A DNA stretch of 64,000 nucleotides, from positions 1 to 64,000 of the forward strand of contig CAKPGU010000002.1 in NCBI GenBank assembly GCA_934155265.1. Reading direction: 5' to 3'. This document shows positions 15,475-23,532 of the stretch, in pieces. Under the pieces are notes generated by a model. It was not told the origin of the DNA. It ran no database searches and worked only from the letters and a program-made list of their open reading frames with translations. Position numbers and translations under genes: made by a program. The DNA comes from an uncultured Clostridia bacterium. GTDB taxonomy: Bacteria; Bacillota; Clostridia; TANB77; CAG-508. Each line of letters begins with the position of its first letter. The stretch's first letter is position 1.

Positions 15475-17374
15475 CTATTTTAGTTGTTCTAATCTTTCCT
15501 TTAAATAATCTCTTAAAGGTTCATCTTCGCAATATATAATACATCCGGCATTTTCCTCTTGTTAATAATATTCTATATGTATTTTTAATAATCTCATCTA
15601 CTAACATTTCAGCTTTGTGTTTATCTTTCTGCATAATTTTCTTTATTCCTTTTAAAGCACTATCTGTCTTAGCCTTTTTTGTATAATCTGCTTCAACTTT
15701 TCCATTTTTATATATTAGATCTGGTCCTATAATAACACCTATATACTCAAAATCTAAACCTTGACAAGTATAAACACAACCCGCTCGCTCTACTGAATCT
15801 TTTGCAATTGCCCATGGTTCACTTATTAGATTCCAACTCATATAAAAATCATACTTAGGAATTTCTATATCATACATTTGGGGATTATCTCTTGATTCTC
15901 TTTTTGAGTCCCAGCAATATCCTGCAACAATTCTTGAATTATTATTTTTTTTATTTTTCTTTTTTATAAATTTTCTCATCTCATTTGGATTATCTACTAT
16001 TTGTATATCATAATGCAAATCTGAATCAATCTCATCATGATTAGCTGTATTCCTAATTTGTAAAACATCTTCAATCCATGAAACATAACTAGCAGAGCCA
16101 GAGCATCTAAACTGTGATGTTAATTCAAATTCTTCTATTATTGCATCTTGTTCTTTAGCTCTTTTTATTATTTCCGCTACACTCCCCATATCTTTAAGTG
16201 TAATCCTTTGTAAATCGTCAATAAAAAATATTGAAAGTTTGCTAGCTTTAATAATTTCTTTTATTTGATTTTCTCCTATATTTTCAAACATACCTGATTT
16301 TTCTTTTAATCTATGTGATTCATCTACAATTAAAACATCATTTTCATCTTTTATAGCTTTAACAAATGCCCCTGAGCTTTTAATTTCTTTTACTATAGGT
16401 CGATACATATCATCTTTTTGTATTGTAAATTTATATACTTCTCTTTGTGCTTGTATAGGTGTTATAAAACTTGCCTTATTTATTTTATTATTAGGTTTCA
16501 TAAAAATGTCTGCTAATATTTTCATAGCCAATATTGATTTTCCTGTTCCTGGTCCTCCTTTTATAATAAAAACTCTTTTCATATTATCTTGCATAGATTT
16601 TTTCGCCATTGCAATTGCTTTTTCATATACAATTTCTTGTTCGTCAATTAATGTAATATATTGTGTATGTTTCATTATATCAACTGTCCCTGGTGTTAAT
16701 AATTTAGTAATTGATACATAACTATTTTCTATAATATCTATTACCTCACAATTATCACCTTCATATATTCTTTCATTTATAAATTTTCTTAATTTAGGCA
16801 AATCACCTCTTACAAAAAGTGGACATTTATTAATAAAATTTTTATATTTAACATCAAACAATGCATCATTAGGGCTTTTTTCGTAATTATGTAAAAATGC
16901 ACATGAATAAGCTTGTATATCTTGTGTTATAAATGCACTATTATATGTTTTTAAAAAATACAAATAAGAATAAGCCTGAAAAGATGGATGCACCCTTACA
17001 ACTTCATCTTTTTTATTACTGGTTACAATATAACCTATTTTATCTGCAGGTTGCTCTACTTTACTCCATTGTTTTAATTCCAAAATAATTGCAACATTTT
17101 GTTTACTTTTATTTTTTCCAGTGATTATTACATCTATTCTTTTTTTAGTGTCTATATTAGGAATAGTATGCTCAATTGATATTCCACAATCATTTGGAAT
17201 ACTGTCATCTTCTAATAGCAAATACAGATATGGTATCGAGCCATTCCATGAATTTATTATGCTATAATTAGTTTTTGCAACATTTTTTATATACCCTTCT
17301 CTTATTTTTATTACTATTTCTTCATTCCTACAGTCTTCCAAAAATTTCTTTTTTGTTGCTTTATATACTATCAT
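15475..17374 (-). pseudogene. DUF2075 (schlafen-3-like) helicase with an N-terminal nuclease-like domain, frameshifted near its end
   Basis: The first frame encodes 617 residues. Residues 75-105 (RIDVIITG and LELKQW) look like a PD-(D/E)XK nuclease core. The helicase part has Walker A GGPGTGKS (273-280), DESHR (351-355), an FRCSGS segment, VYTCQGLDFEYIG and NTYRILLTRGK. The first frame stops at 15521. Removing one base from the A run at about 15555 instead continues as RGNAGCIIYCEDEPLRDYL and on to a natural TAG at 15475, matching the expected family ending. It is therefore a single-base frameshift or a sequencing error. DUF2075 proteins occur in defence and repair contexts. Without its final 26 residues the protein may still fold. 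Start ATG has AAAGGAAG upstream. Confidence 0.7.
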
Positions 17375-17528
17375 ATTTCTTCCTTTCAGCTATATTTTAT
17401 TATATAAATACGTCTTTTATTTTTACCTATAAACCAATTGTCGTCATTATTATATTTTTGCATAATTATAACAACTTAGATATAATATCACTCATTTCTT
17501 TTTTAATTTAAGTTGTATCAATTACTTG

Positions 17529-18098
17529 TTATAATAGTTCTTTTTTTACATCTAACCAATTATTTACTCGTATTATTTTTTTGCTTTTAAGTTCTTCATC
17601 AGTTATCTTTTTATTTCTAAACTCTGTAAATAATAACTTCTTATCACAATTTTTTAAATTTGATTCTCTATCATCTATTCCTATATCATATTTTATTTTT
17701 GTTTTATTAGTCATAAATATAAAATTGTTTGTATCAATGAAAGGGAACCAATGATGCAAATACTCAAATTTATTTTTTAAATTAGTAGCAGCATCAATTA
17801 CATTTTCTTTCCAAATATAAGCAGTAACAATATAAACATCATATTTTTCATTTAATTCTTTGACTATATTTACACAATTAGGTAATGGTTTAATATAATC
17901 TCCATTGTCGTTTTTATACAAATTTTTATATTTATATATTTTCTTAAATTCTTCTTCTCTTCCTTTTATTAAGTCTTGTCTATATTGACTATGTAATTTA
18001 TTGAAATCTACTTCTCCTAAAAATTCAATTAAATAATCTGAGAAATTTCCCTCTACAATTACTTCATCCATATCAATCATAATAGATTTTCTGTTCAC
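17529..18098 (-). CDS. HAD-superfamily 5'(3')-deoxyribonucleotidase-like phosphatase
   Basis: A protein of about 189 residues. MIDMDEVIVEG is the HAD catalytic motif DxDxV, YIVTAYIW gives motif II (Thr), and KIKYDIGIDD gives motif III with an acidic motif IV, as in 5' nucleotidase deoxy type C enzymes that remove phosphate from deoxyribonucleotides. I choose GTG at 18098 because AGGAGGTG lies just upstream; GTG at 18107 sits inside the ribosome site. A second, distantly similar HAD protein lies 560 bases away (18659-19240). They may be diverged paralogues. Confidence 0.75.
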   Translation of the reverse strand: MNRKSIMIDMDEVIVEGNFSDYLIEFLGEVDFNKLHSQYRQDLIKGREEEFKKIYKYKNLYKNDNGDYIKPLPNCVNIVKELNEKYDVYIVTAYIWKENVIDAATNLKNKFEYLHHWFPFIDTNNFIFMTNKTKIKYDIGIDDRESNLKNCDKKLLFTEFRNKKITDEELKSKKIIRVNNWLDVKKELL

Positions 18099-18208
18099 TC
18101 TTAACACCTCCTCATTTTTTTACAATCCTAATATTGTTCCTTTTTTTCTTGCATTTACTATAATATTATCATATTCTATATTGTCTTGAACTTCTGTTAT
18201 TGTGTTAT

Positions 18209-18532
18209 CTAATATCTATTCCTATATTCACTATTTTTCTCCTGTTCTTTATCTTGAATAAATGAGTGATATAATCTTCTTAGTTGTTCACCTGTAATAT
18301 TTATTATTTTTCCACCTTTAGGATTAATCTTTTTTTCACCAAATACAACCCAAATAACATTTTTAACAGTTTCTTTAGGCATATCAGCTTCTCCATCTGT
18401 AAATATTATTTTGTTTGGTGTTTTTCTTGAAAAAGCTCCTACTGCTGCATTAAAATCCGTTCCACCACCTATTGTAAAGCTCATATTATCAATATCTTCT
18501 GGTTTTTTTAGCTCCTTGAAGTATTTCTTCAT
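18209..18532 (-). pseudogene. C-terminal fragment of a VWA-like metallopeptidase-associated protein
   Basis: The 107-residue reading contains GGGTDFNAAVGAF, IIFTDGEADMP and VIWVVFGE, the C-terminal part of the VWA-like (DUF2201/COG3864) domain with its GGTDF and TDG motifs. The whole N-terminal part of the family is missing. The first residues come from the end of a truncated DUF84 gene read in another frame, so this is the product of a deletion joining two genes. Expression of the stub is possible but a function is doubtful. Confidence 0.7.
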
Positions 18533-18662
18533 TTATTGGTTGGTCACCTACATTTGAACTTACCGATATTCCTTCTATCTCAAAATTATCAAAATATTTT
18601 TTAAATGCTTGCTTTGCACCTTCTATTTTTCCAGGATTTTTTGTTCCCATTAATATTTTCAT
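18489..18662 (-). pseudogene. N-terminal fragment of a DUF84 (YjjX-like) inosine/xanthosine triphosphatase gene
   Basis: From an ATG at 18662, overlapping the stop of the HAD gene (ATGA), 57 codons read MKILMGTKNPGKIEGAKQAF through EGISVSSNVGDQPINEE. This is the recognisable start of DUF84/YjjX enzymes, which remove damaged purine triphosphates. Homologues are about 170 residues; here the frame ends soon after residue 53 where VWA-like coding sequence begins. A deletion between two genes explains both fragments. Confidence 0.65.
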
Positions 18663-19240
18663 TTACTTTGCATCTCCTTTATATATCTATATATTTCTCC
18701 CCAATTACTTACTTCTTTTAAGTTTTCATTTTGTTCTAATACTTTCATCTCTTTGTCTCTGAAATATATTGTTTTTATTCCATTTGATGATAATTTTCTG
18801 CAAACATCGTATGAATCATCTATCATTACATCTATCTTTTCATTTTGAGCCACTTCTAATTTATCATCTTGCTTCCAATAATATTTATTAAATGATATAT
18901 CTTCTTCCTTAAACTTTTCTATTGCAACATCTTTCATTTTTTCTATCATTCCACCTCTTGCTGAAATGATAATAAGTTCATTTCCTTCTTTTTGTAACAT
19001 ATCAATTACATCTTTTGCACCTGGTATTAAAGGAGTTTTCTCTGATAATTTCAAAAAATATTTATTAATAAAATTCATTCTTTCTTCATCTGTCCAGTCA
19101 TATCTATTTCTTAAATAATGTTCATTTCTATTAATAATTCCATCCTTCTTTAATTCTATAAAATCATATAAATCTCCATATGTTTTCAATACTCTTTCGT
19201 AGTCTAGTATAACTCCATCTATATCTATTCCTATTTTCAT
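18659..19240 (-). CDS. HAD-superfamily phosphatase, 5'-nucleotidase-like
   Basis: A protein of about 193 residues. It opens MKIGIDIDGVILDYE (catalytic DxDGV), has IIISARGGM as motif II, and IDVMIDDSYDVC as the acidic motif IV, like cytosolic nucleotidases and IMP-type phosphatases of the HAD family. The start at 19240 follows AGAGGAGAAAAAG. A longer reading beginning at 19336 has no ribosome site and no HAD sequence. The stop overlaps the start of the broken DUF84 gene, suggesting a former nucleotide-housekeeping operon. Confidence 0.78.
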   Translation of the reverse strand: MKIGIDIDGVILDYERVLKTYGDLYDFIELKKDGIINRNEHYLRNRYDWTDEERMNFINKYFLKLSEKTPLIPGAKDVIDMLQKEGNELIIISARGGMIEKMKDVAIEKFKEEDISFNKYYWKQDDKLEVAQNEKIDVMIDDSYDVCRKLSSNGIKTIYFRDKEMKVLEQNENLKEVSNWGEIYRYIKEMQSK

Positions 19241-19527
19241 AATCTTTTTCTCCTCTAATTTATATTTATTAATATTGTCTATTATTGCAAATCTATTTTT
19301 CTCTTTCACTTTCTCTAAAAAAGTAGCAATTCCCATTCATTTGAAATTTTTATTTTTCTATAATATACCACACAATCCAATATTTTACAAGAAATTATAT
19401 CTTTGAATTTGTATCTATTTTAAAATCCACTAATAGTATAATTCATATTAGAATAAAGTTTTTATTTTTTTGTCAAAAACTTTTATAATAGTGGTATTGA
19501 TTTTCTTATCTAAAAAGAGTTTTTTAA

Positions 19528-19617
19528 ATGAAGAAAATACTTTATTACTTTATTTCATTAATCTTTATTGTATCTTTTCCTAGTTATATCCATGCTTCTG
19601 TTAGCATACATACGTAG
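19528..19617 (+). pseudogene. Signal-peptide stub of a lost secreted protein
   Basis: A TATAAT box at 19484 precedes an ATG whose 29 codons read MKKILYYFISLIFIVSFPSY and then IHASVSIHT before TAG. This is a textbook signal peptide with an Ala-x-Ser region but no mature domain. The stop falls at the junction with a repeated segment that recurs at 58.6 kb, so an insertion or deletion probably removed the rest of the gene. Confidence 0.5.
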
Positions 19618-19658
19618 TCAGAGGCTGCTGAAAAAGTAGTCATCATTTATTCTCGCCT

Positions 19659-19728
19659 GATTTGAGTTTTCGACTAAAAGGAGAAAATCTCAAATGGCTA
19701 GCAATTGTAGCTTTTATATAATAGGAAA
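19659..19728 (+). repeat. 70-bp hairpin repeat, copy 1
   Basis: Matches 58577-58646 with about eight differences in 70 bases. ATTTGAG and CTCAAAT form a stem flanked by GCC/GGC here and by GCCC/GGGT in the other copy, so flanking bases differ while pairing is kept. It ends TTTATATAATAGGAAA. This suggests a structured nucleic-acid element or a mobile-element end. Confidence 0.6.
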
Positions 19729-20193
19729 GTAGAACTTTCCTTTGAAAATAAATATAAAAAAATTTTCCTCTCACTTTTAGAAAGGAAAATTTGGGTATTT
19801 TGTTAAAAGATTTTTTAAATTTTTCATAAAAAAATAGAAGATTACTCTCCTATTTCTTCGATTTATTATTTATATAATTTGTTTGATTCTTAATATCAAA
19901 AAATTGCGATAGTTCGATAAATGAATAAGAAATTAAACGATGTAGGTTTCAAAAATAAACTCCACTAGAAGCTCTTGTACGATAAAACTTTCATCGTTTA
20001 GTTTAATTGCACAAACTGCGGAACTGTATATGGAGTTTTTAAACTTTCTCTCTTATTCTTTTTTTCTTATTTTACTACACTTTATTAAATATATCACAGG
20101 ATAACGGCATTAGAAAAAAATTTTTCATGTCGTTATCCTGGAAATTTGCATAAAATCCTTGATTTTTGCATAAAAATATAGTATCATTTAATT

Positions 20194-20299
20194 AATAGGA
20201 AATCTATTTAATTAGATGACTGAGAAGGCTTATTTCGGTAAGCAGTTATGATTTAGAATGTAGCTTATATAGAAATATATATGCTACAGTTTTTATTAT
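20194..20299 (+). ncRNA. Candidate small RNA with terminator
   Basis: TTGATT (20159) and TATCAT (20182) are spaced by 17 bases. The segment after them folds into an ATCT/AGAT hairpin, a GCTTA/TAAGC hairpin extended by ACT/AGT, and a final hairpin GTAGC...GCTAC followed by AGTTTTTATTATT. No open frame or ribosome site is present. It matches no RNA family I recognise, and the call rests on structure alone. Confidence 0.35.
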
Positions 20300-20300
20300 T

Positions 20301-20357
20301 AAAAAATTGTCGTTTTTACTCGTAAAGTTTATATTATTTACGAACCAAAACGGCAAT
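20301..20357 (-). terminator. Terminator of the alpha/beta hydrolase gene
   Basis: On the minus strand ATTGCCGTTTT pairs with AAAACGACAAT, with a second inner stem TTCGTAAA/TTTACGA, then a run of T. It begins about 10 bases after the stop codon. Confidence 0.85.
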
Positions 20358-20366
20358 ATTTTATTC

Positions 20367-20918
20367 TTAAAGATAAGTTACAATTTCCTCAAATGTATCA
20401 TATCCGCTTTCACTATTGATATGTCCCCCATTATGTATTAAAACTTGTTCTGTTGCAACCATATCAGCAAATTCTTTTTCTACCTCGTATCTTACATATG
20501 GATCATCATCTGAATAGAAACAAATTATCTCATTAGCATATTGTTTTACATCTTCCAAGTTATCAAAATACATTGATTTATTAACATTATCGTATTCTTC
20601 ATTTGTACCTAGATAATTATTAAATCCACATACGAATATTAACTTCTTAACTTTCACTTTATTTTCAACTAGAAATTTTGATATAAATATTGGTGCAATA
20701 CTATGTCCTATAATTGTTATATTTTCATTTATAAGACCTAAATCTAAATAATATTTTAACAACTTACTCCAATTTTCATAATTTTGATATCCTACTCCAA
20801 TTGGAAAATCCGGTACATATACTTGTTTGCCATCTTCGGTTATAAAATCATGTAACCAACTAAACCAATTTCCAAATGGACTCCCAAAAGAGCCATGTAT
20901 TATAAAATAATTTTCCAT
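20367..20918 (-). CDS. Alpha/beta hydrolase of the RBBP9/YdeN family
   Basis: A 183-residue serine hydrolase. FIIHGSFGSP is the N-terminal strand-loop, IIGHSIAPIF carries the nucleophile serine in a GHSxA variant of GxSxG, YSDDDPYV supplies the acid, and NGGHINSESGYDTF the histidine. Family members are small intracellular esterase-like proteins of uncertain physiological substrate. It begins a run of small accessory genes (20.4-23 kb) on the same strand with 20-60-base gaps. Confidence 0.8.
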   Translation of the reverse strand: MENYFIIHGSFGSPFGNWFSWLHDFITEDGKQVYVPDFPIGVGYQNYENWSKLLKYYLDLGLINENITIIGHSIAPIFISKFLVENKVKVKKLIFVCGFNNYLGTNEEYDNVNKSMYFDNLEDVKQYANEIICFYSDDDPYVRYEVEKEFADMVATEQVLIHNGGHINSESGYDTFEEIVTYL

Positions 20919-20942
20919 TTATTATACCTCCTAAAACAAATA

Positions 20943-21395
20943 TCAGTTTATTTCAATATCTTCTATACTCAAAATATCAGCATAAACATCTGCTCTTACA
21001 TTTTCTTTATCTGGTAATATTCCTAAACTAATTATATTATTTTCAGATTCATAATCTTCAAATATGCATTTACCTTCTACTTCATCTTTATTTCCAAATT
21101 CAATTTTTGTAATAAATTGATGTCCTTCTCCTGCTTTTCTAAATAATTTATCATTGTATTTAATTGTATCTTCAGATATTTTCACATATCTCATATTTTC
21201 AATTACTCTGCCGATATATATTAACTCATCATCTGGAATTATAACTAAAACTTTATTATTGCTTAGTTCACATTTTACATATGATGTTGTTTCATCTTCT
21301 TCTATTGAATACCATGTTTTAGTTTTAACTATATATTCTTCACCTTTAACATTTATCTGTGTGTTTTCAATCAATCTACTAATCAATTTTTCCAT
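20943..21395 (-). CDS. Hypothetical beta-rich protein, possibly DUF4178-like
   Basis: About 150 residues, starting MEKLISRLIENTQINVKGEE. The start at 21395 is set by AAGGAGA 7 bases upstream. The sequence alternates short hydrophobic strands with charged turns (EEYIVKTKTWYSIEED, KVLVIIPDDELIYIG), which recalls DUF4178-type domains, but no diagnostic motif is clear. It begins 13 bases after the DUF5680 gene and is probably cotranscribed with it. Confidence 0.45.
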   Translation of the reverse strand: MEKLISRLIENTQINVKGEEYIVKTKTWYSIEEDETTSYVKCELSNNKVLVIIPDDELIYIGRVIENMRYVKISEDTIKYNDKLFRKAGEGHQFITKIEFGNKDEVEGKCIFEDYESENNIISLGILPDKENVRADVYADILSIEDIEIN

Positions 21396-21408
21396 ATATA
21401 CATTCTCC

Positions 21409-22248
21409 TTATTCAATAATTCCACCAGAGCAACGAAGTTCATATATCAATTTTCCACTTTTATAAATCTGTTCTATTCCATCAAAATTTTCTATTGTTC
21501 CTGTTGTTTTAAATATATATGTATATCCGTTATTTTCATATTTTCCAGGTCCTCTTACTGGAATAACATTTTTATCTTCTCCTACTTTTATTAGTGCAGG
21601 TCTTAAAGCATTATCCATAGCCTCTTCTCCAAGTGTTTTATCCAAAGTTACTCCATAATAATTCATTCCCCATATTGGTTTATTACTATTGCAATATACA
21701 ACTTCTTCTCCCATAAATTTAGTCCCACCAAAATAAGTATCATGATAAATGTAATTGTTTCCTTTAATATTTGTTTCATAATGATAATCACTTGAGCCTA
21801 ATCTATTAGAGTCAACTTTTTCAACTGTACTATTTGCATAAGTTCCTTTTTTGGCACTTATTAAAAAATCAATAAAAATACTATTCATACAATACTTATT
21901 ATAATAATTTTCAGCATAAAATTCATTTTCTCTTAACATTTTATCAATAGATTCAAATTCATAACTTGCAAATTCACAACATAGCTTTAAAATTTCTTGT
22001 TCGTTATCCTCATTTAAAACATATCTTTTTATTTCACCATTTTTAAATTTAAAAATAAAAACTTTGTCTTTACCTAAATATTCATTCCAGAATCCATTTT
22101 TTAATGATTTACAAATATATTCTTCAAATAGCTTAATTTTTTCATCCGAGAAAACAACTCCAAAACTATTACCAAATTGTTGTATTCCAAAATTTTCTTC
22201 TTTAAGTTTATTAATATTATCAATTCCCATTACATAACTATAATTCAT
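21409..22248 (-). CDS. DUF5680-domain protein with a 110-residue N-terminal extension
   Basis: A 279-residue protein. The C-terminal half (about 120-279) matches DUF5680: FLISAKKGTYANS, SSDYHYE, IYHDTYFGGTKFMGEE, WGMNYYG, IPVRGPGKYENNGYTYIF and ending LRCSGGIIE. The function of this domain is not established; it often occurs beside small regulators or transcription factors. The N-terminal part is not recognised. ATG at 22248 has a weak AAGGAGAT site. Confidence 0.65.
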   Translation of the reverse strand: MNYSYVMGIDNINKLKEENFGIQQFGNSFGVVFSDEKIKLFEEYICKSLKNGFWNEYLGKDKVFIFKFKNGEIKRYVLNEDNEQEILKLCCEFASYEFESIDKMLRENEFYAENYYNKYCMNSIFIDFLISAKKGTYANSTVEKVDSNRLGSSDYHYETNIKGNNYIYHDTYFGGTKFMGEEVVYCNSNKPIWGMNYYGVTLDKTLGEEAMDNALRPALIKVGEDKNVIPVRGPGKYENNGYTYIFKTTGTIENFDGIEQIYKSGKLIYELRCSGGIIE

Positions 22249-22309
22249 AATTTATATCTCCTTATACTTGTTTTGTGATTTTTTAATCAATATTTCTTAT
22301 TTTATTACT

Positions 22310-22648
22310 TTATAAGTCTTCTTCCTTGATTAGAGGAATAATATCTATTCCTGGTTCTTCATAAGGGTGAACTTCTCTTAATTTTTTTAATACTTTTTTA
22401 GCTATATCTATATCACATACCGCTTCTAGTTTTTCTTCTTCTACAAACTCTAATTTATTCTTTTCACCAATATATGGGTTAGCTTTATCATCTGGTATAA
22501 AAGTTCCAATACATTTTGTACTCATAGTGCAATATGTATAATTTCCTATAACTCCTGCACCCTCATTACATATAGCATTTCTGACTTGTTCAACATTTTC
22601 AACAGGTACAGTTACAATAATTTTTACTTTTTTAATATCAATATTCAT
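22310..22648 (-). CDS. NIF3/YqfO C-terminal-like (CutA-fold) stand-alone protein
   Basis: About 112 residues with KIIVTVPVENVEQVRNAICN, GAGVIGNYTYCTMSTKCIGT, ANPYIGE and a final REVHPYEEPGIDIIPL. These match the PII/CutA-like domain inserted in YqfO-type NIF3 proteins, which also occurs alone. The HPYEEP segment is its signature. Such domains trimerise, and a small-molecule or metal-binding role is assumed. The start at 22648 follows GGAGGT; a longer upstream reading lacks a site. It sits 5 bases from the SnoaL-like gene. Confidence 0.7.
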   Translation of the reverse strand: MNIDIKKVKIIVTVPVENVEQVRNAICNEGAGVIGNYTYCTMSTKCIGTFIPDDKANPYIGEKNKLEFVEEEKLEAVCDIDIAKKVLKKLREVHPYEEPGIDIIPLIKEEDL

Positions 22649-22653
22649 ATTAT

Positions 22654-22986
22654 TTATACCTCCATATACCATTGTTTTAAAAATATACATTTATTGTTCT
22701 CATTTAATTTTATTTGATATATCATGTCATAGGATACTGTGTCTTTTAAAACAAAATTAACTATACAACATTCATCATTTTCACATAGTATATTAAACTC
22801 AATATCACTAGTATTTTGTTCTTCTATTTCTTCCCACATTTTTCTAATTTCTTTTATAGTATTTATTTTCTCTGTAGGTGTTTCATAATACTCTACCCCT
22901 TCATCAAATAAGTTAACTATATTTTCTACATTTTTCTGTTTCCAATTATTCAGTAATTCCACACACCATTTATAATAATCTCTCAT
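22654..22986 (-). CDS. SnoaL/NTF2-like fold protein
   Basis: A 110-residue protein with the NTF2-like pattern: an initial helix pair (WCVELLNNWKQKNVENIVNLF), EGVEYYETP, a regulatory-type helix IKEIRKMWEEIE and strands ending IFLKQWYMEV. These folds act as small-molecule isomerases or binding domains, and no catalytic residue set is obvious. It is the first gene of the 20.4-23 kb minus-strand run. Confidence 0.55.
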   Translation of the reverse strand: MRDYYKWCVELLNNWKQKNVENIVNLFDEGVEYYETPTEKINTIKEIRKMWEEIEEQNTSDIEFNILCENDECCIVNFVLKDTVSYDMIYQIKLNENNKCIFLKQWYMEV

Positions 22987-23532
22987 ATTCTATTCTCCTA
23001 ATCTTTACTGTATATAATGTATCATAAATTCCTTAATTTTACAATTAAATCGCCAATATTTCCAAACATATTTATCCTTACATTCGCTTAATTACCGCAA
23101 AATCTCCAATAGAAATAATGTCAAGAGCGAACAAAGTGTATTCATTTACTCTTGATATTATTTTTATTGGAGATTAGAATTATTTTGCAAATGTAAAAAA
23201 TAAGCATCAGCACATATCTACTGACACTTACTTAAATAAAGATTCTCTATAACTCATTTTAATAAATTTCATCTAACTCTTGAAATACTTAACTTTTCTT
23301 CATGTCTACAAACCAACACAAGTTATACCTGTTATACTCACAGTAGATACATTCTCAAATTACTTAGTATTTCAAATATTTTGCTCAATTTTCAAAAAAA
23401 TAATTTTTGTGTTTCCACTTACCACTTATGCAATTACTTTAACTTTCACACCCAAATTTTGATGTTTTTCTTTCCCAAATCCGACTTTTTGTTCAAAAGT
23501 TATAATCTCTGAAACCATATCAAAATCAAGTA
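22987..23532. other. Intergenic region with a long imperfect palindrome
   Basis: No intact gene is seen. The main feature is an inverted repeat at 23101-23175. On the minus strand, just after rlmD, an alternative frame is open for about 40 codons (23426-23545; RHVILDFDMVSEIITFEQK and on to TAA), which may be a gene remnant. The rest is featureless AT-rich sequence. Confidence 0.4.
23101..23175. repeat. 27-bp inverted repeat
   Basis: The arms AATCTCCAATAGAAATAATG... and its complement (CTCTTGATATTATTTTTATT...) match at 25 of 27 positions around a 21-base centre. There is no T run on either side, so a terminator is less likely than a small palindromic element or MITE remnant. Confidence 0.6.

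Larger units (their letters stand above)
19241..20366. other. Gene-poor kilobase of hairpins and remnants
   Basis: No convincing intact gene is present on either strand. Visible items are a 29-codon signal-peptide stub (19528-19617), a 70-bp repeat also found at 58577 (19659-19728), nested inverted repeats between about 19920 and 20058 (ATTAAACGATG against CATCGTTTAGTTTAAT, and AAACTCCA against TGGAGTTT), a long hairpin at 20098-20139 (AGGATAACGGCAT against ATGTCGTTATCCT), a candidate small RNA (20194-20299) and the terminator of the hydrolase gene (20301-20357). Confidence 0.6.
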
